From Triticum aestivum (lineage: Eukaryota > Streptophyta > Magnoliopsida > Poales > Poaceae): a DNA stretch of 64,000 nt. Of the stretch, positions 21,320 to 33,600 are shown one piece after another (positions within the stretch are counted from its first letter, which is position 1; each line of letters opens with the position of its first letter). The stretch spans positions 63,940,494 to 64,004,493 of the forward strand of contig NC_057812.1 of the NCBI RefSeq assembly GCF_018294505.1, read 5' to 3'. The translations under genes were made by a program, and so were the position numbers. The notes beneath the pieces are model-generated. The model made no database searches. It had not been told where the DNA came from and saw only the letters and a program-made list of their open reading frames with translations.

Positions 21320-24300
21320 TGTAACGCCCCGAGACCGATGTGCCAGGTGTCCTCCAGTTATTCGCTGTTGTTGCGTGGTCATTGCTTGCGTGTCATGCAT
21401 TGCATATCATGTCATCATGTGCATTTCTTTTTGCATACATGTTCGTCTCATGCATCCGAGCATTTTCCCTGTTGTCCGTTTTGCGATCCGGCGCTCCTAT
21501 GTCATCCGGTGTCCCTTTCTACCTCTTTTCGTGTGCGGGTGTTAAACGTTTTCGGATTGGACCGAGACTTGTCATGCGGCCTTCGTTTACTACCGGTAGA
21601 CCGCCTGTCAAGTTTCGTGCCATTTGGACTTCATTTGATACTCCAACGGTTAACCGAGGGACCGAAAAGGCCTCGTGAGTGTTACATCCCAACACCCTTC
21701 CAAAGTGGCCCAAAACCCACCTAAACCTCCTCCATCATCTAGAGCGTTCGATCACGACCGCGTGGCCAAAAACCGCACCTCATTTGGACTCTCCTAGCTC
21801 CCTCTACCTCTATAAATAGACCCCTTCATTTTCGTTTTTGGATCTTTCCCCGAAATCCTAAAACTCCTCTCCTCGCGCCGCCGGACGCGTCCTCACCGCG
21901 TTGGACATGTCCACCGGCCGCCGCCACGTTGCACGACCAATCCCCCGCCGCCACGTCATCATGCCTCCACCCTCGCCCAATCGGCGCCCGCAACCTCAGC
22001 CGCGCGCCGCCCCACTTCGTCGCGGCCCGCGGAGCCCATCGCGGGCCCGCACAGGCCCGCGCGCCGCCGCCGCTCGCCCGCTGCGGCCCAGACACCGCGC
22101 CGCCCGGCCCGCACCTGCTCCGTCACCCCGCCGCCGCATGCCTCCGTCGCCGGCCGCCGGCTCCACCATTCCTCGCCGGCGACTACATCTCCCGCCGGCG
22201 AGCCGCCCGCTCGCGCCGCCCTCGCATCACCGTGCTCCGCCGCCTGCCCGCGCCTTACGCGCGCTGCCGCCAGCTCACGCCGGCACCGCCGCCCCGCTCT
22301 CCACCGGTGCCCTGCCCCGCTGCCTCGGTCGCCGGACCCCGGCGCCACCGGTCGCCGCCGTCCTCACCATGCCGCCTCGCCCCCGGATCGGGCTGGATCC
22401 GGCGGGATCTAGCCCAGGTCCGCCTACTCCGGCGAGACCCCGCGTTTTCCGGCCACCGTCATTGCTGTCTCCGGCCGTGCTCCGGTGAGAACTCCATCCG
22501 TGCCTCGGATTCCGTGCAAGTCAACCCTAGATCTGATTCTGAGAGGGTAATTTTTCGTCCAAGTCCTTTTTCCTATAAATTTTTTTGAGCATATTCATCG
22601 CATCATAACTCTGCATCCGTTGCTCCGATTCGTGCGTGTAGCATATCAAAATGTTCGCCTCGACGAGTACATCATTTCATCTCATTGCATCATTTTCATT
22701 TGAGCTCATATCGATGCCTGAAATGCTGTTTGAAGAGGGCTATGTGAGTAATTTGTCAGACCTGTTTCAGCAAATGGCATTTTGTCATTTTTTCCATGAT
22801 TAATGTGTGCATGCTATGATCCTGAGCTCTACATGTGTTTTATTATATGCCATGCCATCTTTACAGGGGTGCTTGCCATGTATTTTTGTGATCTATGTGG
22901 AGACTATCACAAGCTTGCAAAGTAGCGTAATCGTTAATGCTGATTTCAGGGACTTAGAATTTCACCAAGTCATTGTCCTGATTTTGTTGTTATGCCCTAT
23001 GTTCATGTTGTTTCCTAGTGATCCCTGCCTCTTTTGAGGATGATTAGTAAGGATGTTTTGTTAACATTGTGGTGCTCTATCCATCCATGTCTTTGTTTAC
23101 ATTTATGGAGCATCCTAGCTTGAGTCAATCGAGCTCTACTTTTGCTATATCGTGAATCCTGGCAGATTGTTGACATGTTTAGCGATTTTGCCGGGGATGT
23201 TGCTATTGATCCGTGTATGCTATGTTGTTGTTATTGCCATGTCTAGCTTCTATGCCATGTATTCTTGATGGGTTTATGACTATTTTGTCATGCCATGATT
23301 TGTGGTGAGTGCATCGAGCTCGTAAACATGCCTAATCGTTAACTGTTTTGCATGCTCCAGTTTTTCACTAAGTCCGAATCTGTTTATGTTTTTGCTATGT
23401 TCACATGCTTGCAATTGTATTTTCTGATCCCTTTTGGCTCAAGGTCACTAAGGGACTTTTGTTAAGTGCTTTGAGTAGCTTCATGCCATGCATTGATTTG
23501 CCATGATATTTTCCTATAGCATGTAGTTTTCATGCTCTAAAGTGTGCTTCCTGATGATAAATTCCAGACTTGTGTTAATTTCACAAAGTCTGAAACCTGT
23601 TATCGTTTGCCCTTTTGCCATGCTTGTTTGAACCTATTGTTGAGTGAATTAGCCGTAGCGCAGTGTTCATCTTTTGTTAAGCTTCGTGAGTGGATACCTT
23701 CCATGTATTTTGTTGCCATGTTTGATTGTTGTAGCATATTTATCTTGATGCATTTAGATGGCTACTTGCTGTTAATCGCAGACCGGTGCCATATTTGTTT
23801 TGCTTGCCATTTCCAAACCATGCATCCGATTCTGGTGATCTTTATATCGATTTCAACCGAAATCATCTCCTCTTTCCAGTGGCACTCTTGGATTTCCAAG
23901 TTGAGGCCAGGTTCAATCATTCCTTTGCAAATCATGCATATGCATCACATACCGCATCCCGCATATCATACCATGTTCGTGTGTGGTTTGTTTACTATGT
24001 TGTGTGCTTCTTTCCCGTGTTGCTTCTTCGGGTTGGTTCCGATAACGTCGCGTTTGTGAGTACCTGTTCGACGATGTCCGTTTGTATACTTCATGGACTC
24101 GTTCTTCTTCCTTGCGGGATTTCTGGCAAGATGACCATACCCTCGAAATCACTTCTATCTTTGCTTGCTAGATTGCTCGCTCTTTTGGTATGCATATGCT
24201 ATGATACCTACCACTTGCTTATCATGCCTCCCATATTGTTAAGCCAAGCCTCTAACCCACCTTGTCCTAGCAAACCGTTGTTTGGCTATGTTACCTCTTT

Positions 24301-25779
24301 GCTCAGCCCCTCTTATAGCGTTGTTAGTTGCAGGTGAAGATTGAAGTTTGTTCCTTGTTGGAACATGGAGATGTTGTTCCTTATTGGAACATGTTCATAT
24401 GTGGGGATATCACAATATCTCTTATTTAATAATGCATCTATATACTTGGTAAAGGGTGGAAGGCTCGGCCTTATGCCTGGTGTTTTGTTCCACTCTTGCC
24501 GCCCTAGTTTCCGTCATATCGGTGTTATGTTCCCGAATTTTGCGTTCCTTACGTGGTTGGGTTATAATGGGAACCCCTTGACAGTTCGCCTTGAATAAAA
24601 CTCCTCCACTAATGCCCAACATTGTTTTTACCATTCTCCACCTAGCCTTTTCTTTCCCTTGGGTTCTGCAGACTCAAGGGTCATCTTTATTTAAACCCCC
24701 CCGGGCCAGTGCTTCTGAGTGTTGGTCCAAACTAGAGCCCCTTGCAGCGCCACCTCGGGGAAACTCGAGGGCTGGTTTTAGTTGTACGGAGCGCTCATCC
24801 GAGTGTGCCCTGAGAACGAGATATGTGCAGCTCATATCGGGATTTGTCGGCACATTCGGGCAGTGTTGCTGGACTTGTTTTACCATTGTCGAGGATGTCT
24901 TGTAACCTGGATGCCAAGCCTGATCGGATTGTCTTGGGAGAAGGAATATCCTTCATTGACCGTGAGAGCTTGTGATGGGCTAAGTTGGGACACCCCTGCA
25001 TGGATTTGAACTTTTGAAAGCCGTGCCCGCGGTTATGGGCAGATGGGAATTTGTTAATGTCCGGTTGTAGAAAACCTGAAGTTGAATTTATTTAAAATAC
25101 ATCAACCGCGTGTGTAACCGTGATGGTCTTTTTCCGGCGGAGTCTAGGAAGTGAACACGGTGTTGGAGTTATGTTTGACGTAGGTTGTTCTAGGATCACT
25201 TCTTGATCATAGTTGTTCGACCGTGCTTTTGCCTTCTCTTCTCGCTCTCATTTGTGTTGTTAGCCATCATATATGCTAGTCGCTTGATGCAGCTCCACCT
25301 CATGCCTTTTACCCTTCCTATAAGCTAAAATAGTCTTGATCGCGAGGGTGTGAGATTGCTAAGTCCCCGTGACTCACAGATACTTCCAAAACCAGTTTGC
25401 AGGTGCCGTTGAACCGTGCAGATGACGCAACCAAGCTCAAGGAGAAGCTCGATGAAGATCTCATTCTTTGTGTTGTTTCGTTTCCAGTTGATCAGTAGTG
25501 GAGCCCAGTCGGGTCGATTGGGGATCTGTGTAGCATTTGGGGTAGTCTTCTTTTATTTTGGTTCCGTAGTCGGACCTTGATTGTATCTGGATGATGTAAT
25601 GCTTTATTCATGTATTTGTGTGAAGTGTCGATTGTAAGCCAACTATGTATCTTGTCCCTTATTGTATTACATGGGTTGTTTGTGAAGATTACCTCACTTG
25701 CGACATTGCTTTCAATGCGGTTATGCCTCTAAGTCGTGCTTCGACACGTGGGAGATATAGCCGCATCGAGGGTGTTACA
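21320..25779 (+). repeat. LARD-like LTR, copy 1
   Basis: The 4460-bp LTR starts TGTAACGCCCCGAGACC and ends GAGGGTGTTACA. A TATAAATAG box stands at 21811-21819. Downstream lies a very GC-rich leader (about 21840-22500) holding overlapping proline/arginine-rich ORFs of 129-219 codons, which I regard as composition artefacts. From about 22560 the LTR again matches copy 2 closely to its end. Confidence 0.85.
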
Positions 25780-25782
25780 AGT

Positions 25783-25792
25783 TGGTATCAGA
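25783..25792 (+). promoter_or_regulatory. Primer-binding site (initiator tRNA-Met type)
   Basis: TGGTATCAGA, 3 bases after the LTR end, matches the motif complementary to the 3' end of plant initiator tRNA-Met, used to prime minus-strand synthesis. The usual following GC is replaced by TG, where foreign sequence begins. Confidence 0.8.
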
Positions 25793-26666
25793 TGCCTTTT
25801 TTATAGCACAACATCATATGCGTTACGCAAGTTGTCCTTTTATCCTGGTCGTATATTTTACAATCTAACAGTTTAATTAAAAGGAAGAACTCCTCACGTA
25901 AAACAAGGAAAGCACCAACCCGTCCCCACAAATTAAGAAGCACCACCAGGATAAAGCGACAATCTTTTTTGAGCAGAATAAAAGGCCTGTCAAATAAAAA
26001 AAGCATCTGACACGTCCAACTTTTGCTAAACAAATCAAGAAAAAAATCATGTAAAAAACAAACAAACAAACAAACAAACAACGAAAGTTCTTAAAAAAAC
26101 AAACAAGGAAAGCTTCACGAAAAAAAGTAAATACCCCACCAGTTCCCACAAATTAAGAACCAAAATCACCTCACGTAAAAAAAGGAAAGCACGTTCCCAT
26201 TCCCACATATTAAGAAACAAAACCTCCATTAAAATTTTTGATAAACTGCCAAAACAAATCCCAACGATAAAAGGGAAAAGAAATCAATGATCCGGCTGAT
26301 TGCATGCGTGATATAAAAAATAAGCAAACTTACGTTACACAAATTATCCCGTCCTATGAGACAAAAAGGATCTCACACGTCCAACATATAAAAAGAAACA
26401 AGAAAAGCCTCACGTCATCAACAAAGAAAAAAAGACAAGAAAACCTTCACGTCAGTTGAAGAACACAAGGAAACCCTCCACCCGTCGCCACAAATTAAAA
26501 ATGAATGCCTCCGTTAAAAACTCCAATGATAAAATCTTAAAATAATCCAATGACAAAAATAAAAAATAATCGGTGATCCGCAAATTAATAGTCATGATCG
26601 GATGTGGATGAGCACTCCTTGCGTGACGGGTCGACGAGCTCCACATGTACGCTACCGGGCACTGGC
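25793..26666. other. AT-rich insert with degenerate internal repeats
   Basis: This is about 870 bp in which CCTCACGTAAAA, AGGAAAGC, CCCACAAATTAAGAA and CACGTCCAAC recur three or four times at loose spacing. It has an (ACAA)n stretch near 26056-26080. No coding function is recognised. It separates the copy 1 primer-binding site from a small LTR-like segment. Confidence 0.5.
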
Positions 26667-27112
26667 TGTTGAGGAAAGTGTTTGGAAACCGGGGCCATCG
26701 TGGGGTGGCGGCGCGCCTCGTGCGTATTGCACGGGGTAGCCCCTCCCGTTTCCCCCACTTTATGTAAGTGGGTACTTATCCCTTGACCCCCTAGTCCCTA
26801 TATAAAGCAACGAGGAGCTATCATTGTAATCTCTGATCATTGATTAATAAAGCTGGTCTCCTCCATATCTCTTTGTGTCATTTATTTTCGCGTGTTCGAC
26901 TACTTCGACTACTTCGTCTACGACGCTCGCCCTCGCTCCGCAACCTCGGACCGGACTCACCGGCGGAGTTGCAGAACACGTTATCAGCACGCTTCGCTCC
27001 ATCAACTCTCCGTTAAGCCTGCGTCAAGCCTGCATCACGCAGGCTTTCGTCGATCCCGCGGAGGTATAAGATCCGATCCCCCTTCTTGCAAAAATGGATT
27101 CCTCTCATTACA
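26667..27112 (+). mobile_element. Short LTR-like segment, 446 bp
   Basis: The segment starts TGTTGAGGAAAG and ends CTCATTACA. It has a CCTATATAAAGC box near 26798 and contains AACACGTTATCAGCACGC, a motif seen in some Triticeae copia LTRs. A primer-binding-site motif TGGTATCAAAGC follows at 27116-27127. The left edge is the least certain boundary. Confidence 0.5.
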
Positions 27113-27115
27113 AGT

Positions 27116-27127
27116 TGGTATCAAAGC
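27116..27127 (+). promoter_or_regulatory. Second primer-binding site motif
   Basis: TGGTATCAAAGC follows the end of the short LTR-like segment. With preceding bases it repeats TTACAAGTTGGTATCA, the same 16 bases found at 25775-25790 after LARD-like LTR copy 1. Confidence 0.7.
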
Positions 27128-30100
27128 ATAGCCCAACCTTAGGAGCCCCCTGCTTGATCGAATCGCTGGCGTTAGTGAGTCAAGAAATGTTTTGAGTCAT
27201 TTAGGAATTATATATATCGGATAGTTAGGACTTCTTTTTACTCCTCAGTCCCTTCGTCGCTCTGGTGAGGCATCCTGATGTAGAGTTTTGACTCTTCTCT
27301 TCTAAAATTTCACTAAATGTTTTTTGGATCACGCGGGTATCTTGGAATCGTTCCGATGGTTTTGTGACGAGAACATTGTTCTTGGTGCCTCCTGTCATTT
27401 AGGGGTTGTGGCAGTGTCCCGGGGAGTTGAGCTCCGAGGTGTTGTCGTCACAATTTTATCGTTGCAGTTCTGGAATACCTGAGTTTAGTTTCGCCGACAT
27501 CGAAAATCTCTTTTATGCAGTTGTTGGTGAGATAACCTCGACGCCACCCAGTACTGGGGCGGGAGTTCGGGAGTATTGCCATAACTCGTATAACGGATGC
27601 TTTTCGAAGGTTGAGGTAAACGATTTCCGAAGGTTTCTTGGTTATGTGTTGAAGGATGGATACAGTTGTATGTAGGATTTGCTAGTTTTGGGTGAGATAT
27701 TATGCTTCCCCTGTATCCCCAACACCCGATTGCATTACCGGAAAGTTTCGGGAGTTTATAAGTGGGAATTCAAGTAGCTCTTAGGATATCTTTCCGACAG
27801 ATGTATGATATGAAATTGAGGTTCGACGTCTAGTGGTCCGCCTATCCATGGTTGGTTTTACAGTGGTCTCGTTGTGTTTTAAAGAGTCCTTGGATATGCC
27901 GACTCGGGGACGCTTCGTATGTCATGTGCACTGCCTTGTACATGATGGTACTGTACGGTTCAGCCCGTGTAGGCCCCAGCACGAAAACTTCGGACGAAAT
28001 CTCTATCATATGTTTGTTCTGGCTTACTCTGCAAGCCAATCCTTTGTTTTGTTTTCAGTTGTGGTATTCAAGTTGCTTTGAAGTCAAATGTTGATTCCAT
28101 ACCTTCTCTAAATGGTGTTCTCGTACTCCGATGTGAATACCAATCCTTCTTGATCATCGACATTGTCATGTTAATCCTTTTCAACCGGCGTGTTTTCTCT
28201 TCAAGTGGATCCGATCGTTTTCAACATTCTCTTGATCAAGTATCAGTTCTTCTCAACGGTGTTTCTTTCATCCGTCTCCAAGTTGCCTTTGTTTTTCCCA
28301 CCCACCCACCCACCCTTTTTCTTCAAGGAATCAGATTTCTTAATCAAGTATCATCTTATTGATGCGAAGTCTCTTCATTCTTTTCAATCAATGTTCTTAC
28401 CCGGTGGTTCAATTGAAGATGCTCTACAAGTTCATCATTGATTTGTTTTCTTTCTTCTCTGGCGGATCCAATTCAAGCCTTGTTGATCATATTTTTTCCT
28501 CATTTCAATGCTTTCTCAGGCCGGTGCAATTCTTAATAATTCACTTCTCGCTATTCATTTGTTCGGGAGTGCTGAAGATATCTCAGAAGGCTCGTCTTGT
28601 CTTTCAAGATCAGTTCAACCTATTTCGAGGTTGTTATCTCATTTTAGCCATTTAAATCTTACCAGTGCATTCTCTCTTTTAAATCGTTCTATGGTGTTTC
28701 TTTTGAGTGGGCCCTAACCCACAGGTCTTTTCCCAGAATCTTACCTGACTCTTCTAACTTCCCCGGAGCTTTTCAAATTCTCTCCAACATTGACGTAAGA
28801 ATGATTCATCATCAGTCATATGTATTTCTCCAAGATCTTTCAAATTCTTTTCATCGTTGGTTCAACCTCTTCGCTTTTGATTCTTCCAGAGTGTCTAAAT
28901 AATTCTTGATGGTGTTTCTCATCGGTATTCTCAACATTTTAAGAATGAAGAAGATTTTTTTTCTCTCAATCTTGCTCCATTCTCTTCAAGATTCGTGGTG
29001 CTAGCTTTATGCCATCCTCTCATAATTGTTTTTGATTGTGAGAATTCTTTTCACCCATCCGGAGCAATTCAGGAGTCTTTTCAGTTTGGGTCTCTGAAGG
29101 CCATCATTTCGGATCTTTCATTTCAACTTTCAGCTCACTTTCTCCAAATCTTACCGGTGCATCATTCAATATTCTCTAATCAGTTCGTGATTTCTTCGTT
29201 CTCTTTTATCTAAATTCCCCTCAAGTATCTTCATTTGTTCTCAAATTCTTCCCGTTGCTTCTTTATTTTTCTTCTTCGTTCATTTTTAATTCTTACGGTG
29301 GTTCATGCAAGAGTTCTCGTCATTCGTTGTCATATCAATTCATTCGTTCTTTCCAATCCTACCGGTGGATCATTGAAGGCCTCTTCAAGTTTGCGCAATA
29401 TCTATCTTAATCCTTTCTAAGGGAGTAAGTAGTATGCCAAATCCATTGTTTGTCATCAATTTAATTGGTGAAGGATATGCATAACATAATTCTTATTCTT
29501 GTTTCTTCCAAGTGATTAATTCCCTATTCCGGAGGCTCATCAAATTCCTGATTTCTTTTGTTTCATCTCTTCTTTTCCCGGAGTTTCAAGATCTCTCATT
29601 TATCTCGTCGCAAAGCTTCATTCAATCATTGCAAGGCTTCAATCTTATTCTTTTCTTCTTTCTTTTTGTTATCCTTTTGTTTACCGGAGTCTTCATGAAG
29701 GTTCTACATGATGGGTCATCAAGGATTTAATTCCTTCTCGAAGTGTTCAATGAGATTCTTTTCAGAGAAGCTCAAGTTTCTTCATCTTGCATTCCGGAGT
29801 GCAATTCTTTCTTTCATATCATTGGAGGTGGTATTACGTGATTCTTGATAATTTGAGTTCATGCTTCATGATTCACATGTTGTTAAGAATGAGGTATTTT
29901 AAATCCATTAATCTCGTCATTTGAGTTATCTTGGGTAATATTTTCACCTAAAGCCTTCCCTAAGGATTGTTGCTATTATGGTGCTCATATATGACCCAAG
30001 TTCTTCATTTATCCTACCGGTGAAATACTTTCTTGCCTCCTTGGTCATACCAATCCAATTCTTTTCCCGTGAGTGGCAGGTTGTCACCTCATAATTTGAG

Positions 30101-30607
30101 ATGTATTCCATAAGACCATATCAAGCGTATTCTTTTCGTTGTTGGTGTTCCAACAACTCCGTTCGACCTTCCTACTAAAGATGCCTTTTCTAACTCTTTT
30201 GTATCAGAAGTTGGCTTTTCTTCTCCATTCTCCTATTTCAATTATCTATCTTCTATTCTTTTGTTCCGGAGGCATTTTCATGTTGCTCTTTTCAACCCAT
30301 CATCTCTATCCGGAGTGTTGTGCCTTTTGCTCAAGGTCTTTTCATCATATCAAGTCTTTCATCTCTTTTCAACCAGAGTGCTGCCCGAAGTTGTTCTTCC
30401 TTGTTCCTCTTTTCTAACAGAGTGTTTTCAACTTCGTTTATCTCCATTGTATTATTTTCGTGAAATGGTTTAAACTTTTCAAGGTTCTTTGGTTTCACTT
30501 GTTTGTCAAAGAAGCAACTTAGTTTTACATCTTCTCTTTCTCTTCCGTTTTTCCCTCCGGTGCCATTCTAAATCTCGGGACGAGATCCTCTCGTAGTGGT
30601 GGAGTGT
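27128..30607 (+). repeat. LARD-like internal domain, full copy
   Basis: This 3.48 kb non-coding domain matches 18202-21319 from 27365 onward and extends about 240 bp further left to a primer-binding site. It ends at the purine-rich tract before the LTR at 30608. No ORF over 100 codons shows any retroelement domain. Confidence 0.75.
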
Positions 30608-33600
30608 TGTAACGCCCCGAGACCAATATGCCAGGTGTCCTCCATTTTTTCGCTGTTGTTGCATTGTCATTGCTTGCGTGTCATGCATTGCATATCATGT
30701 CATCGTGTGCATTTCATTTGCATACATGTTCGCCTCATGCATCCGAGCATTTTCCCTGTTGTCCGTTTTGCAATCCGGCGCTCCTATGTCACCTGGTGTC
30801 CCTTATTACCTCTTTTCATGTGCGGGTGTTAAACGTTTTCGGATTGGACCAAGACTTGTCATGCGGCCTTGGTTTACTACCGGTAGACCGCCTGTCAAGT
30901 TTCGTGCCATTTGGACTTTGTTTGATACTCCAACGGTTAACCGAGGGACCGAAAAGGCCTCATGAGTGTTGCAGCCCAACACCCTTCCAAAGTGGCCCAA
31001 AACCCACCTAAGACCTCTCCATCATCTCGGTCGTTCGATCACGATTGTGTGGCCGAAAACCGCACCTTATTTGGACTCTCCTAGCTCCCTCTACTTATAA
31101 ATATGTGGCCTCCCCCAAAAATTTCGCGGACAAAAACCCTAGATCCATTGTCCCCGCGCCGCCGGACATGTCCGCCCTATCCGCATCCGACACCTGTCCC
31201 CGCCGACGCCCGGCGCCGCGCAGGCCCGCCCGGCCCACAGCGGGCCCCCGCGGCCCAGCCACCGCGTGTCGCCGCACCGCCTTCGTCCGCCCCGCCGCCC
31301 CATGCCTCAGCGCCGCCGCCTGGCTTCCCGCCGTCGAGCATCTCCGCCGCCTCGCCGGGGCTGCACCGCCTCGCCTCCCTGCCGTGCCTCGCCGCCCTAG
31401 CGCCACCGCGCCCGCGCCGCCTGCACCATTCTCCGCCGCCACCACCGCGCCTCCCCGTGCCAAGTTCGGTTCCGGCTCAGGCTCGCCGCCCCCGACGCCG
31501 GCAAACCTCACCGGCCGGTGAGCGCGCCCGCCGCCCCTGCCTGGTGCCCGGGTGCTCGCTGCCGCACCTGCCGGGGCCCTCCGACGACCTCCTCCGCCGG
31601 ATCCCACACACCTGCACCTCCCCGAACGTCGTCTCCTCTGACTCCGGCCTAACTCCGATGAGGGATCTGGCCATCCTCGTAATTCGCGCCGATCCAGATC
31701 TGGATCCACTCGACGGTTGACTTTCTCCTCCCGAAACCCTAACTTTTTGGCATTTTCATCGCATCATAACTCATCATTCGTTGCTCCGATTCGTGCGTGT
31801 AGCATATCAAGATGTTCGTCTCGACGAGTACATCATTTCTTCTCATTGCATCATTTTCATTTGAGCTCATCTTGATGTCCGAAATGCTGTTTGAAGAGGG
31901 AAATGTGAGTAATTTGTCAGACTTGTTTCAACAAATGGCATTTTGTCATTTTTGCCATGATTAATGTGTGCATGCTATGATCCTGAACTCTACATGTGTT
32001 TTGTTATATGCCATACCATCTTTACAGGGGTGCTTGCCATGTATTTTTGTGATCTATGTGGTGACTATCACAAGCTTGCAAAGTAGCGTAATCGTTAATG
32101 CTGATTTCAGGGACTTAGAATTTCACCAAGTCCTTGTCCTGATTTTGTTGTTATGCCATATGTTCATGTTGTTTCCTAGTGATCCCTGCCTCTTTTGAGG
32201 ATGATTAGTAAGGATGTTTTGTTAACATTGTGATGCTCTATCCACCCATGTCTTTGTTTGCATTTATGGAGCATCCTAGCTTGAGTCAATCGAGCTCTAC
32301 TTTTGCTATATCGTGAATCCTGGCAGATTGTTGACATGTTTAGCGATTTTGCCGAGGATGTTGCTATTGATCCGTGTATGCTATGTTGTTGTTATTGCCA
32401 TGTCTAGAGTCTATGCCATGTATTCTTGATGGGTGTATGACTATTTTGTCATGCCATGCTTTGTGGTGAGTGCATCGAGCTCGTAAACATGCCTAATCGT
32501 TAACTGTTTTGCATGCTCCAGTTTTTCACTAAGTCTGAATCTGTTTATGTTTTTGCTATGTTCACATGCTTGCAATTGTATTTTCTGATCCCTTTTGGCT
32601 CAAGGTCACTAAGGGACTTTTGTTAAGTGCTTTGAGTAGCTTCATGCCATGCATTGATTTGCCATGATATTTTCCTGTAGCATGTAGTTTTCATGCTCTA
32701 AAGTGTGCTTCCTAATGATAAATTCCAGACTTGTGTTAATTTCACAAAGTCTGAAACATGTTATCGTTTGCCCTTTTGCCATGCTTGTTTGAACCTATTA
32801 TTGAGTGAATTAGCCGTAGCGCGGTGTTCATCTTTTGTTAAGCTTCATGAGTGGATACCTTCCATGTATTTTGTTGCCATGTTTGATTGTTATAGCATAT
32901 TTATCTTGATGCATTTAGATGGCTACTTGCTGTTAATCGCAGACCGGTGCCATATTTGTTTTGCTTGCCATTTCCAAACCATGCATCCGATTCCGGTGAT
33001 CTTTATATCGATTTCAACCGAAATCATCTCCTCTTTCCAGTGGCACTCTTGGATTTCCAAGTTGAGGCCAGGTTCAATCATTCCTTTGCAAATCATGCAT
33101 ATGCATCACATACCGCATCACGCATATCATACCATGTTCGTGTGTGGTTTGTTTACTATGTTGTGTGCTTCTTTCCCGTGTTGCTTCTTCGGGTTGGTTC
33201 CGATAACGTCGCGTTTGTGAGTACCTGTTCGACGATGTCCGTTTGTCTACTTCATGGACTCGTTCTTCTTCCTTGCGGGATTTCAGGCAAGATGACCATA
33301 CCCTCGAAATCACTTCTATCTTTGCTTGCTAGATTGCTCGCTCTTTTGGTATGCATATGCTATGATACCTACCACTTGCTTATCATGCCTCTCATATTGT
33401 TAAGCCAAGCCTCTAACCCACCTTGTCCTAGCAAACCGTTGTTTGGCTATGTTACCTCTTTGCTCAGCCCCTCTTATAGCGTTGTTAGTTGCAGGTGAAG
33501 ATTGAAGTTTGTTCCTTGTTGGAACATGGAGATGTTGTTCCTTATTGGAACATGTTCATATGTGGGGATATCACAATATCTCTTATTTAATTAATGCATC

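Noticed and set aside
21901..22588. Long overlapping ORFs (up to 219 codons) on both strands
   Set aside because: They lie in the GC-rich LTR leader, overlap in several frames, are mostly Pro/Arg/Ala and are not preserved in the second LTR.
23544..24337. ORFs of 171 and 183 codons repeated at 32705-33498
   Set aside because: Repetition is due to the duplicated LTR; the frames overlap each other, have no domain and lie in LTR sequence.
26056..26080. Possible CRISPR-like or satellite array
   Set aside because: It is a short ACAA microsatellite; no regular repeat-spacer structure exists anywhere in the window.
31045..31720. Overlapping ORFs of 158-205 codons
   Set aside because: Same reason: GC-rich leader of LTR copy 2 with no domain and open frames on both strands.
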